A stretch of DNA of 12,674 nt, from contig JANJUA010000279.1 in NCBI GenBank assembly GCA_024710825.1, forward strand, positions 1 through 12,674, in the 5' to 3' direction. The first letter of the stretch is position 1. Every line of letters begins with the position of its first letter. The notes below the pieces were generated by a model. That model was given only the letters and a program-made list of their open reading frames with translations, was not told the DNA's origin and did no database searches. Shown piece after piece: positions 6,423-12,674 of this stretch. This DNA comes from Solirubrobacteraceae bacterium (GTDB lineage Bacteria; Actinomycetota; Thermoleophilia; Solirubrobacterales; Solirubrobacteraceae). The translations under genes were made by a program, and so were the position numbers.

Positions 6423-8267
6423 ATGGTTGACGGCTCGACGCAGCACAGCGGCTCCATCGGGAGCGTGTCGCGGCACGGCATCCCCGAAGAGGTGGACGTG
6501 GTGATCGTCGGGTCGGGCGGGGCAGGTCTCATGGCCGCGCTCACCGCCGCCAAGGAGGGCGCTCGGGTCCTCGTCGTCGAGTCCCGGGAGATCGTCGGGG
6601 GCGCCACCGGGATCTCGGCGGGTGCGGCCTGGATACCCAACCACGGCTTCTCGACCGAGGAGCTGAAGGTCGACGACGACCTGGACGAGGCGCGGCGCTA
6701 CATCTACGGCGAGGGCCGTGACCAGATCCTCGACCACGACGTGATCGAGAAGTTCCTGGAGACCGGGCCGCACGTAGCCCGGTTCATCGAGGGGCACACC
6801 TCGTTCGGGTGGATCCCGGCGCTCTGGCCGGACTACCGCTCCGACATCGACGGCGCCTCCGTCGGCCGGGCGCTCTTCCCCGGCCCGTACTCCCCCGAGG
6901 GGCTGGGTGAGGCGGCGAGGTACGTGCGACCGGCCCTGACGACGGGCATGGCGAGGAACCCGCTCCCGTTGTAGCTGCTCGGTGGGATCGGCATCGACGA
7001 CGTCTGGCTCGCCGGACCGGCATTGGTCGGCGCCCTGCTGGAGGCCGGCCTGCGCAACGGCGTCGACGTGCGCGTCAAGGCGCCCGCGACGCGGCTCGTC
7101 ACGGACGAGTCGGGGGTGCACGGGGTCGTCGTGCGGGCGGATGGCGACGAGCACACGGTGCGCGCCGCCGGAGGGGTCCTGCTGGCCAGCGGCGGGTTCG
7201 AGAGCTCGTCCGAGCTGACGACGACGCACCTCGGCGCGCCCTTCGGCGTGCAGGTCTCGCCCGCCGGGCACGACGGCATCGCGGTGCAGCTCGCCGAGGA
7301 GGTGGGCGCCGATCTCACCGGCATGGAGGACGCCTGGTGGATGCCCGGCGTGCAGCTCCCCGGCGAGGAGCTGGAGGGCCGACCGCTCAGCCGCGTGTTC
7401 CTGGGCGAGCGGGCGCTGCCCCACAGCATCATGGTCAACAGCCGCGGCGAGCGCTTCGCCAACGAGGCCCTGCCCTACGACCAGTTCGGACGGATCATGC
7501 GGCAGGTCGACCCGGAGACGGGCACGATGCCGAACGCCACGGCGTGGCTGATCTTCGACCACGACTACTGGACGAGGTTCGGGATCTTCGGCGTCCCGCC
7601 GGGCGGCGACGTGCCCGACTACCTCCATCGGGCCGACACGCTCGCCGAGCTGGCCGCGGAGATCGGGGTCGACGAGGTGGGGCTGCTCCGCACCGTCGAC
7701 CGGTTCAACCCCGAGGCCGCCCGGGCGCGCGATCCGCAGTTCGACCGCGGCGGCACCCTGTTCGACCGCTACTTCGGCGCCTTCCACCCCCGGCTGGGCG
7801 AGAACTCGCCCGACGCGCGGTTCCCCGCCGCCACCGCCAGGGCCCGGATCGGCATCGCCACGGCGATCGGGCCCGTCGTGAGCAAGCTCGCGGGGCGGGT
7901 GGCGAAGCGCGACGACCCCGAGCGCCTGCGCTCCCTCGTCGTCGGGCCCCTGGCGAAGATCATCCGACCCATGCTCGAGAGCCCGCCGTCGAGCGTGCTC
8001 GGGCCCGTCGACAGCTCGCCGTTCTACGCGGTGAAGGTCGAGGCCAGCGCGCTCGGCACGGTGGGCGGCCCGAAGACCGACGCGCTCGGGCGCGCGCTCG
8101 ACACCGAGGGCAGGGTCATCCCGGGCCTGTACGCCGCCGGCAACGCGGGCGGCGCGCCCACGAAGGGGTTCTACGGCGGCGCCGGAGGGACGATCTCGCT
8201 CGGACTGGTGTTCGGCTTCCTGGCGGGACGGGAAGCGGCCCGGCGGCGAGACGCGGTGGTCGCGTGA
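6423..8267 (+). pseudogene. FAD-dependent dehydrogenase (fumarate reductase/3-ketosteroid dehydrogenase type) split by an in-frame TAG
   Basis: One reading frame from ATG 6423 (GGAGG at 6414-6418) to TGA 8265-8267 encodes a FAD-binding-2 flavoprotein, interrupted only by TAG at 6972-6974. The first part (183 aa) holds the Rossmann motif VDVVIVGSGGAGLMAALTAA (24-43), the FAD-ribose Glu (VVES) and GGATGISAGAAWIP. The second part resumes at once as LLGGIGIDDVWLAGPALVGALL and continues in the same frame through the substrate domain, with NSRGERFANEALPY. The FAD-closing C-terminal motif is GLYAAGNAGGAPTKGFYGGAGGT, cut here to GLYAAGNAGGAPTKGFY. A second-half start at 7023 would lack the nucleotide-binding fold. 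Without the stop it would be about 614 residues, normal for KstD-like enzymes. The substrate is unknown; steroid, ketone or enoate oxidation are possibilities. No other lesion is visible, so the mutation is recent, suppressed, or a base-call error. Confidence 0.8.
6972..6974 (+). other. premature amber stop inside the FAD dehydrogenase frame
   Basis: The frame reads Asn-Pro-Leu-Pro-Leu-TAG-Leu-Leu-Gly-Gly-Ile-Gly, with coherent family sequence directly on both sides. One base change (to TCG, TTG, TGG, CAG or similar) restores a full-length protein. There is no frameshift. Confidence 0.85.
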
Positions 8268-9172
8268 CCGGACCGTGGCCGGCGCTGCCCTACGAAGAGT
8301 GGGAGCCGACCAAGCAGACGCTGCACCGCTACGCGCAGATCGTCGGCAAGATCCGCATGGCGCTGGCGCCGTTTCGCAACCACTGGTGGCACGTCACGCT
8401 CCTGCTCGCGACGCGCGGGCTGACGACCGGGCCGATGCCGGTCGGCGAGCGCGACGTCGAGATCGCGTTCGACCTGCTCGACCACCGCGTCCGGATCACG
8501 AGCAGCGACGGGCAGGAGCGGCGCGTCGAGCTCGGCCGGCGCCCGGCGTGCGCGGACTTCTACGCCGAGCTGATCGGTGCGCTGCGCGATCTCGGAGTCG
8601 AGGTCGAGATCCTCGCGCGACCGTACGACCTGGACGGGCCGGCGTTCCCGGACGACCGCGTCAACGACAGCTACGACCCGGACGCGGTCACGCGCTTCTG
8701 GCGGATCCTCGCCGCGACCGAGCACGTGCTGGGCCGGTTCGCCTCGGGCTTCAACGGCAAGGCGAGCCCGATCCAGCTCTTCTGGCACAGCTTCGACCTC
8801 GCGCACTCCCGCTACTCGGGCCGGCCGGCGCCGGTGGCCCCCGACGCCGACCGGGTGACCGCGGAGGCCTACTCGCACGAGGTGGTCGCGTTCGGCTTCT
8901 GGCCGGGCGACGACCGCCGCACCCCGTACCCGGCGTTCTACTCCTACACCGCGCCGGAGCCGGACGGCCTCCGCGACGAGCCGCTCGGCCCGGCCGCCGC
9001 GGAGTGGCAGGACACGGGCACGGGCTCGCTCGCCGTGCCGCCCTACGACGCGGTGCGCGCGAGCGCCGACCCGGATCGGATGCTGCTCGACTTCTACGAG
9101 AGCGCCTACCGGGCGGGCGCGCGCCGGGCCGGCTGGGACACCGCCGCGTTCGCGGCCTATCCGTCGCGCTGA
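8264..9172 (+). CDS. DUF5996 family protein
   Basis: The 302-aa product starts VTGPWPALPYEEWEPTKQTL and shows the conserved features of the DUF5996 family: the HRYAQIVGKIR region near 21-31, NHWWHVTLLLATRGLTTGPMP near 39-59, and ADFYAELIGALRDLGV. Further conserved stretches are YDPDAVTRFWRIL, FNGKASPIQLFWHSFDLAHSRYSGR (the GK..P..FFW..FDLA..R.SGR pattern), AYSHEVVAFGFWPGD and PAFYSYTAPEP. No biochemical function is established for the family. It is cytoplasmic, with many conserved Trp, His and Asp. GTG 8264 overlaps the dehydrogenase stop as GTGA, so translation is probably coupled to the upstream gene. Its 3' end overlaps the convergent methyltransferase gene by 16 bp. Confidence 0.88.
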   Translation: MTGPWPALPYEEWEPTKQTLHRYAQIVGKIRMALAPFRNHWWHVTLLLATRGLTTGPMPVGERDVEIAFDLLDHRVRITSSDGQERRVELGRRPACADFYAELIGALRDLGVEVEILARPYDLDGPAFPDDRVNDSYDPDAVTRFWRILAATEHVLGRFASGFNGKASPIQLFWHSFDLAHSRYSGRPAPVAPDADRVTAEAYSHEVVAFGFWPGDDRRTPYPAFYSYTAPEPDGLRDEPLGPAAAEWQDTGTGSLAVPPYDAVRASADPDRMLLDFYESAYRAGARRAGWDTAAFAAYPSR

Positions 9173-9927
9173 CGGTGCCCGATGCCGGTGGGCGGTTCGT
9201 CCGGTGCCCTGCGCAGCACGACGATGAACTCGTGGCCGTTGCGCTGGAGCGCCTGGACCTCCAGCGCCAAGCCCAGCTCGGAGCGGCCGTAGCCCAGCAT
9301 CTCCAGGAACGGGTCGGGCTCCCAGACGTGGAAATGGATGCTGTAGTCGGACTCGTCGAGCCGCTGCGCCGCTGCCGGCGCGAGGTCGTCCGGCAGGCGC
9401 TCGACGGCGCGCGCCCACTCGAGGTAGTGGCCGGCGCGCGACGCCGCTCCCCCGTCGCGGTGGTCGCGCACGACGTGCTCGAGCGTGGTCACCGGACGGT
9501 CCCGGTCGAAGGTGTGGCGCCGATCCGGCACCGCCAGGTAGAGCACCCCGCCGGGCCGCAGGACGCGCAGATGGCTGCCGATGGTCCCGAGCGGGTCCTC
9601 GCAGTGCTCGATGAAGTGGTTGGCGATGACGAAGTCCTGCGACGCCGACGCCAGCGAGTCGAGCCGCTCCCCGTCGTCGATCACGTCGACCTCGACCAGC
9701 GGCTCGTCCGCGAGCTCCGGGTAGTGCTCGCGCAGGCCGTCGACGCCCATGCGGTCCACGTAGCGCACCCGCGCCCGCCGCGGCGTGCGCAGCGGCAGGT
9801 GCAGGGCGCCGATCTCGATGCCGTCGCCTCGCAGGTGCTCGCGGGCGATCCGCCGGCGGACGGCGCGTTGCCGGCGCGCGCTCGGGGTCAGCGAGCGCGC
9901 GAACGCCTCGAGCTTGGCGGTGAGCAC
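9157..9927 (-). CDS. class I SAM-dependent methyltransferase
   Basis: The 256-aa product has a basic N-terminal helix region (ARRQRAVRRRIAREHL). Motif I is DGIEIGALHLPL near 35-46, a form lacking the full GxGxG but common in sugar- and polysaccharide-associated methyltransferases. An acidic strand end VEVDVIDDGERL comes near 78-89, then the motif FVIANHFIEHCEDP near 99-112, and RVLRPGGVLYLAVPDRRHTF near 121-140. The rest, with YSIHFHVWEPDPFLEML, resembles the Methyltransf_11-like group acting on small molecules or glycans. The substrate is not predictable. GTG 9927 lies 10 nt after the Ohr gene stop, so they are likely co-transcribed; an upstream Shine-Dalgarno is weak. The 3' end overlaps the DUF5996 gene by 16 bp. 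Confidence 0.85.
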   Translation of the reverse strand: MLTAKLEAFARSLTPSARRQRAVRRRIAREHLRGDGIEIGALHLPLRTPRRARVRYVDRMGVDGLREHYPELADEPLVEVDVIDDGERLDSLASASQDFVIANHFIEHCEDPLGTIGSHLRVLRPGGVLYLAVPDRRHTFDRDRPVTTLEHVVRDHRDGGAASRAGHYLEWARAVERLPDDLAPAAAQRLDESDYSIHFHVWEPDPFLEMLGYGRSELGLALEVQALQRNGHEFIVVLRRAPDEPPTGIGHRQRDG

Positions 9928-9937
9928 GGGCGCCGCG

Positions 9938-10378
9938 TCAGGCGGCGTCGAGCTCGACCGCCTGGCCGTTCACGCGCAGCGACATCTCCACGTTGCCGCG
10001 GGTGGCGCGCGAGTACGGGCAGATCTGGTGCGCGGCCGCCACGATCTCGGCGGCACGCGCCGGGTCGTCGATCTCCGGCAGCGCGATGTCGAACTCGACC
10101 GCGAGCGCGAACGAGCGCTGCTCCGCGCTGAGGAGCGCCACGCTCGAATCGATCGTCACGTCGTCGATCTCGAAGCGCTGGCGCCGGGCGCAGACCCGGA
10201 TCGCGCCCTCGAAGCAGGCCGCGTAGCCGACGGCGAAGAGCTGCTCCGGGTTCGTGGCGCCCTCGTCGTTGCCCGGCGGGCGCAGCTGCACGTCCAGCGC
10301 GCCGTCGGACGTGCGCCCGTGCCCGTTCTCGCGGCCCCCGACGACGCGAGCCTGCGCCCGGTAGATCTCCTTGCTCAC
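9938..10378 (-). CDS. ohr: Ohr-type organic hydroperoxide resistance protein (OsmC superfamily)
   Basis: The 146-aa product matches Ohr in length and motifs: RVVGGRENGHGRTSDGALDV near 11-30 (R16 probably catalytic), ATNPEQLFAVGYAACFEGAI (41-60, with E46 and peroxidatic C55), and ICPYSRATRGNVEMSL near 119-134 with resolving C120. Ohr reduces organic and fatty-acid hydroperoxides in the cytoplasm using lipoylated or other dithiols. GTG 10378 is set by AGGGGA 6 nt upstream (10390-10385). No OhrR/MarR regulator gene is present in the window, so any peroxide control is not visible. It heads a two-gene unit with the methyltransferase. The family is certain; Ohr rather than OsmC is judged from the TNPEQLFA motif and spacing. 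Confidence 0.92.
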   Translation of the reverse strand: MSKEIYRAQARVVGGRENGHGRTSDGALDVQLRPPGNDEGATNPEQLFAVGYAACFEGAIRVCARRQRFEIDDVTIDSSVALLSAEQRSFALAVEFDIALPEIDDPARAAEIVAAAHQICPYSRATRGNVEMSLRVNGQAVELDAA

Positions 10379-10384
10379 TTCATG

Positions 10385-10390
10385 TCCCCT
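10385..10390 (-). promoter_or_regulatory. Shine-Dalgarno deciding the ohr GTG start
   Basis: On the minus strand AGGGGA precedes GTG 10378 by 6 nt. A nearby ATG (10383-10381) is in another frame and runs straight into ATG-AAG-TGA, so it cannot be the start. Confidence 0.65.
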
Positions 10391-10424
10391 GTCTGTCGTG
10401 CCGAGGCGCCCCGCCGACCTGTGC

Positions 10425-10445
10425 CGCCGGATCCGCCTTCCGGCG
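10425..10445. promoter_or_regulatory. 7-bp hairpin/inverted repeat between ohr and the small membrane-protein gene
   Basis: CGCCGGA (10425-10431) and TCCGGCG (10439-10445) are perfect inverted arms with a 7-base loop, in the 123-bp divergent intergenic stretch. It may be an operator for either gene. High GC makes chance arms of this length fairly likely. Confidence 0.25.
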
Positions 10446-10487
10446 AGCTTAGCCACGCCGCCGCCGAGGCACTGACGCCGTTGGGGG

Positions 10488-10493
10488 TACGAT
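10488..10493 (+). promoter_or_regulatory. candidate -10 element for leaderless transcription
   Basis: TACGAT fits the actinobacterial -10 (TANNNT). Its last base is only 5 nt before GTG 10499 and 8 nt before ATG 10502, so RNA would begin at or near the start codon. No Shine-Dalgarno is at usable distance (GGGGG ends 14 nt upstream of the ATG) and no clear -35 is seen. Confidence 0.4.
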
Positions 10494-10501
10494 TCGCGGT
10501 G

Positions 10502-10747
10502 ATGGCACTGCGCATGCGCCAGAGCCTCGCGGAGCTCGAACGGGCCTTCCACGAGGAGTCCCAGGAGGATCGAGACCGTCGCGACGCCCTGCGCCGGGCG
10601 GCGGTCGACCGGTCCCGTCAGCGGACGCTCGAGAAGCGCCACCGCCACGGCTCGATGCGCTTCGGGGTGCTCGTCGCCGTGCTCGTCGCGACCGCCGTGC
10701 TCGTGACGATCGCGATGTTCGAGATCCTCTACATGGTCATGGGCTGA
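10502..10747 (+). CDS. small single-span membrane protein with charged N-terminal helix
   Basis: The 81-aa product has a highly charged, probably alpha-helical or coiled-coil N-terminus (MALRMRQSLAELERAFHEES, then QEDRDRRDALRRAA and a basic patch RSRQRTLEKRHRHG to about residue 50). One membrane helix follows (FGVLVAVLVATAVLVTIAMF, about 54-73) with a short end ILYMVMG. The positive patch directly before the helix predicts the N-terminus in the cytoplasm. In-frame GTG at 10499 is an alternative start. A -10-like TACGAT right upstream suggests leaderless transcription. It is divergent from ohr and convergent with csrA across 12 bp. I do not recognise a named family. Confidence 0.7.
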   Translation: MALRMRQSLAELERAFHEESQEDRDRRDALRRAAVDRSRQRTLEKRHRHGSMRFGVLVAVLVATAVLVTIAMFEILYMVMG

Positions 10748-10759
10748 GGCGCGGCGGCG

Positions 10760-11020
10760 TCAGCTGCTGAGCCTGCGCAGCTCGTCGTCCACCTCCGCCC
10801 GGAGGTTCGAGCCGGAGTCCGCGGAGCGCTCCGCCGCCTTCACGCCCACGCCTCCCCGCTCCTCCTGGATCTCGAGGTAGACCTCCTTGCGGAACACCGG
10901 GATGTCACGGGGAGCCTGGATGCCGATGCGCACCTTCTCCCCCATGATCGACAACACCGAGACCTCGATGTCGTCCCCGATCATGATGCTCTGGTTGGAC
11001 TTGCGTGTCAGGACCAGCAT
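10760..11020 (-). CDS. csrA: CsrA/RsmA translational regulator
   Basis: The 86-aa product is a clear Csr[21 protein letters not shown], then [19 protein letters not shown] and LEIQEERGG. The RNA-contact residues are present (L4 and R6 in strand 1, R44 in strand 5). CsrA is an RNA-binding homodimer that recognises GGA in hairpin loops and blocks or stabilises target mRNAs; in Gram-positive relatives it controls flagellin and is held by FliW. The C-terminal 30 residues ([20 protein letters not shown]...) extend beyond the usual 60-65 and are charged, perhaps a tail for partner contact. A strong Shine-Dalgarno (GGAGG at 11033-11029, 8-nt spacer) sets ATG 11020. No flagellar gene or fliW is in the window. 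It is divergent from the 188-aa protein gene across 97 bp. Confidence 0.95.
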   Translation of the reverse strand: MLVLTRKSNQSIMIGDDIEVSVLSIMGEKVRIGIQAPRDIPVFRKEVYLEIQEERGGVGVKAAERSADSGSNLRAEVDDELRRLSS

Positions 11021-11029
11021 GGTTGGCAC

Positions 11030-11057
11030 CTCCCTGCCTCGGGCGCGGTCTCCCTGC
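11030..11057 (-). promoter_or_regulatory. paired GCAGGGAG elements in the csrA leader (possible CsrA autoregulatory site)
   Basis: On the csrA-sense strand GCAGGGAG occurs at 11057-11050 and again at 11037-11030, the second overlapping the Shine-Dalgarno. Both contain the ANGGA core (AGGGA) of known CsrA targets, and corresponding bases are 20 nt apart, close to the spacing a CsrA dimer can bridge. A further GGGA (AAGGGAAGG, 11066-11058) lies just upstream. Direct binding is inference. Confidence 0.45.
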
Positions 11058-11117
11058 GCCTTCCCTTCGGTGTTCCGGACGAAACGTGCGGCCTCTTCGC
11101 TAAGGTCCCCGCCACTC

Positions 11118-11684
11118 ATGGCACGCCGCTCATTGCGCCCACATCTCAATCAGATTCGCACATGGGTGCGACAGGGTCGCACGGACGCCTGGATCGCGCA
11201 TCAGCTCGAGGTGACCGTGCAGCAGATCGAGACCTTCAAGCGCGAGAACGAACTCGCGCCCGAGTCGACGGAGAACGGCGAGGCCACGGCCTCCGTCGAC
11301 TTCGACGACGAGATCGACCTCCGTGCGGAGGACGACGCCCTCATCGCCAAGGAGCTCGAGGCGGAGCGGGAGGCCAAGGCTGCGGCCGATGCCGCCGCTG
11401 CCGCCGCCGAGTCCGACGACGAGGACGCAGACTCCGACGAGGCCAAGCCGGCCTCACGCCGTCGCGGCCGTCGCGGCCGCGGTCGGCGGACGAAGGCCGG
11501 CCCGCTCGAGGGCACGTTCGACCACGGTGAGGAGGGCTACGGACTGTGGCTCGACCCCGCCGTGGCGGACAACCCCACCTACGCCGAGCACTGGGCGGGA
11601 CACCGCCCGGTCGAGGTCACGATCGAAGAAGACCGCATCGTCATCACCCGCGCCGGAGACGGCGACGGCGAGGACGACGACTGA
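11118..11684 (+). CDS. unknown protein: HTH-like N-terminus, acidic linker, basic RGR patch
   Basis: The 188-aa product has four parts. Residues 1-45 look like a small helix-turn-helix ([20 protein letters not shown], then [15 protein letters not shown]). Residues 46-111 are acidic, with an Ala/Glu helix ([20 protein letters not shown]) and an [12 protein letters not shown] run. Residues 113-126 form a dense basic patch ([14 protein letters not shown]) resembling AT-hook or RNA-binding RGR sequence. A compact C-terminal domain follows ([33 protein letters not shown]), ending GDGDGEDDD. It probably binds nucleic acid. ATG 11118 has no Shine-Dalgarno; a TAAGGT -10-like element sits 11 nt before it. 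It is divergent from csrA and closed by the hairpin at 11729. I recognise no named family. Confidence 0.75.
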   Translation: MARRSLRPHLNQIRTWVRQGRTDAWIAHQLEVTVQQIETFKRENELAPESTENGEATASVDFDDEIDLRAEDDALIAKELEAEREAKAAADAAAAAAESDDEDADSDEAKPASRRRGRRGRGRRTKAGPLEGTFDHGEEGYGLWLDPAVADNPTYAEHWAGHRPVEVTIEEDRIVITRAGDGDGEDDD

Positions 11685-11728
11685 CGCACCCGGCCCCGAC
11701 GAGGGCCGACCGAAGACGAGAGGACGAG

Positions 11729-11748
11729 CGCGCCGGGACCCCGGCGCG
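11729..11748 (+). terminator. strong GC hairpin, likely terminator between convergent genes
   Basis: CGCGCCGGG (11729-11737) and CCCGGCGCG (11740-11748) are perfect 9-bp inverted arms around AC, so the real loop is 4-6 nt. It lies 44 bp after the 188-aa gene and 24 bp before the end of the convergent 109-aa gene, so it may serve both. A T-run is lacking (only GTTGCTCC follows), as in many high-GC actinobacterial terminators. Confidence 0.65.
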
Positions 11749-11772
11749 GTTGCTCCTACCCGGGTCAGCGAT

Positions 11773-12102
11773 CTAGTCGTACAGCCGCCGGCCGCCCGCG
11801 TAGTCCGTCGCTCCCCCCAGGTAGCGGTGGAACGCGGCGTCCACGACGGTCGACGCCTCCCACGCCCACGGGGCGTCGGGCGCGACGCGCTGCGCGAGCT
11901 CGAGGCACCAGTCCGTGCCCGCGTCGTAGAAGTCCGCGAGCTCGTCGGCCGTGAAGGTGATGCCGATGCGGCGGCGCAGCTCGGCGAAGATCGCCTCGAT
12001 CACGCGCTCCATCGCCAGGCGCTCGTCGGGCGGGGTCTCCTGGACGCGGCGCTCGGCGGCGCGCCAGTCGAAGGCGGCGGTCTCGAACGGCATCGAGACC
12101 AC
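11773..12102 (-). CDS. unknown 109-aa soluble protein downstream of ftsB
   Basis: The product is rich in acidic and aromatic residues and mostly helical: MPFETAAFDWRAAERRV, then ERLAMERVIEAIFAELRRRI, FTADELADFYDAGTDWCLEL and AWEASTVVDAAFHRYLGG. There is no membrane segment, signal or recognised motif. GTG 12102 has AGGA about 8 nt upstream (from the sequence TAGGACCTACA); ATG 12093, three codons later, is the alternative. It begins 8 nt after the ftsB-like stop, so it probably shares the enolase-ftsB transcript. Function unknown. Confidence 0.75.
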   Translation of the reverse strand: MVSMPFETAAFDWRAAERRVQETPPDERLAMERVIEAIFAELRRRIGITFTADELADFYDAGTDWCLELAQRVAPDAPWAWEASTVVDAAFHRYLGGATDYAGGRRLYD

Positions 12103-12110
12103 TGTAGGTC

Positions 12111-12398
12111 CTACGGAGAGGCGGGCAGCTCCTCTATGACGTAGGCCTTCTCGCCCGGCTTCACGTAGCCGAGCTGCCGCGCCTCGCGCTCGAGCGTCTC
12201 CGGCTGGGTGAGCGCCTTGCGACGTGCCTTCAGACGCTCGTGCTCCGCCTCCAGGCGCCGCACCTCGGCGTGCTTCTCCTTCGCCTCCCCGCGCGTCGTG
12301 AAGTACGAGCGGGCGGGGCCGACGTAGAGCGCGACGATGCCGAGCAGGACGCAGAGGAGCGCCACCCGGCCCACTCGGTCCCAGCGAATGCGATGCAC
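12111..12398 (-). CDS. ftsB: FtsB/DivIC-family septum formation initiator
   Basis: The 95-aa product is a small bitopic protein. It has a basic cytoplasmic start (VHRIRWDRVGR), one membrane helix (VALLCVLLGIVALYVGPA, about 12-29), and an extracytoplasmic coiled coil (AKEKHAEVRRLEAEHERLKA, about 39-58). The family's closing segment follows: LTQPETLEREARQLGYVKPGEKAYVI. FtsB/DivIC pairs with FtsL and FtsQ/DivIB in the divisome and helps start septal peptidoglycan synthesis. The position right after enolase is the usual actinobacterial arrangement and supports the call. The start is GTG 12398 with only a weak upstream purine run (CAGGG directly adjacent). Confidence 0.88.
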   Translation of the reverse strand: MHRIRWDRVGRVALLCVLLGIVALYVGPARSYFTTRGEAKEKHAEVRRLEAEHERLKARRKALTQPETLEREARQLGYVKPGEKAYVIEELPASP

Positions 12399-12449
12399 CC
12401 CTGGGCGTTCGCGGGCCGGAGGCGAACTCCTCCTCGCGGCGAGCCGCCG

Positions 12450-12674
<225 letters not shown>

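Noticed and set aside
6972..6974. TAG as a pyrrolysine or programmed read-through codon
   Set aside because: No PylT/PylS or stem-loop signal is visible, and flavoproteins of this family do not need a special residue here. A nonsense mutation or base error is simpler.
5925..7787. 620-aa - strand open frame opposite the nuclease and dehydrogenase
   Set aside because: The opposite strand encodes clear SNase and FAD motifs. This frame is a codon-bias shadow rich in Arg, Val, Asp and His.
7337..8263. 5' extension of the DUF5996 frame into the dehydrogenase gene
   Set aside because: The DUF5996 similarity begins right after GTG 8264, and the upstream part reads as Arg/Pro-rich shadow of the dehydrogenase.
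8171..9418. 415-aa - strand open frame opposite DUF5996
   Set aside because: DUF5996 motifs are clear on the + strand; this frame has shadow composition.
8275..10131. 618-aa + strand open frame
   Set aside because: It is a different frame over DUF5996, then antisense to the methyltransferase and ohr. No domain is seen.
10378..10648. Longer ohr frame starting at 10648
   Set aside because: The extra residues have no Ohr similarity and run antisense to the small membrane-protein gene. GTG 10378 has a good Shine-Dalgarno.
11685..11772. Possible small gene or RNA between the two convergent genes
   Set aside because: It holds only the GC hairpin; no start codon with a ribosome site or conserved RNA pattern is seen.

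Overview
The window is very GC-rich, gene-dense and heavy in GTG starts and overlapping stop/start codons, as in a high-GC actinobacterium. Three features together suggest the Thermoleophilia/Solirubrobacterales branch: an enolase-ftsB pair, a DUF5996 gene, and a csrA gene, which is uncommon in Actinobacteria but occurs in motile Thermoleophilia. That placement is inference. No rRNA, tRNA, CRISPR array, insertion sequence or phage gene is visible.

Layout. (1) 1-550, + strand: the Pro/Ala/Thr-rich tail of a protein that begins outside the window. (2) 4654 down to 547, - strand: a tightly packed, probably co-transcribed run. In transcription order it holds a carboxylate-amine ligase (GCS2/YbdK type), a zinc-ribbon rhomboid-like membrane protein lacking the catalytic Ser and His, an unknown 110-aa protein, a UPF0173-type metallo-hydrolase, a stand-alone Lrp/AsnC ligand-binding domain, an unknown single-span membrane protein, and a csaA-like gene that has lost its middle. 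(3) 4723-9172, + strand: class I fructose-bisphosphate aldolase, a membrane-anchored or secreted thermonuclease-like protein, a long FAD-dependent dehydrogenase split by one in-frame TAG, and a DUF5996 protein overlapping its end. (4) 10378 down to 9157, - strand: an Ohr-type peroxidase followed by a SAM methyltransferase whose 3' end overlaps the DUF5996 gene. (5) 10502-11684: a small membrane protein (+), csrA (-), and an unusual acidic/basic-patch protein (+) divergent from csrA, closed by a strong GC hairpin. (6) 12674 down to 11773, - strand: the end of enolase, an FtsB/DivIC-family division protein, and an unknown 109-aa protein.

Most of this is ordinary core chromosome. Aldolase and enolase are glycolytic, FtsB acts in division, Ohr detoxifies organic peroxides, and CsrA is a post-transcriptional regulator. 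The points deserving a second look are signs of gene decay or repurposing: the csaA gene with an internal deletion, the single nonsense codon in an otherwise intact FAD dehydrogenase, and the protease-dead rhomboid with a zinc ribbon. A further one is the csrA leader, which carries two identical GCAGGGAG elements 20 nt apart that look like a CsrA autoregulatory site. I did not find a convincing new multi-gene defence or mobile system.
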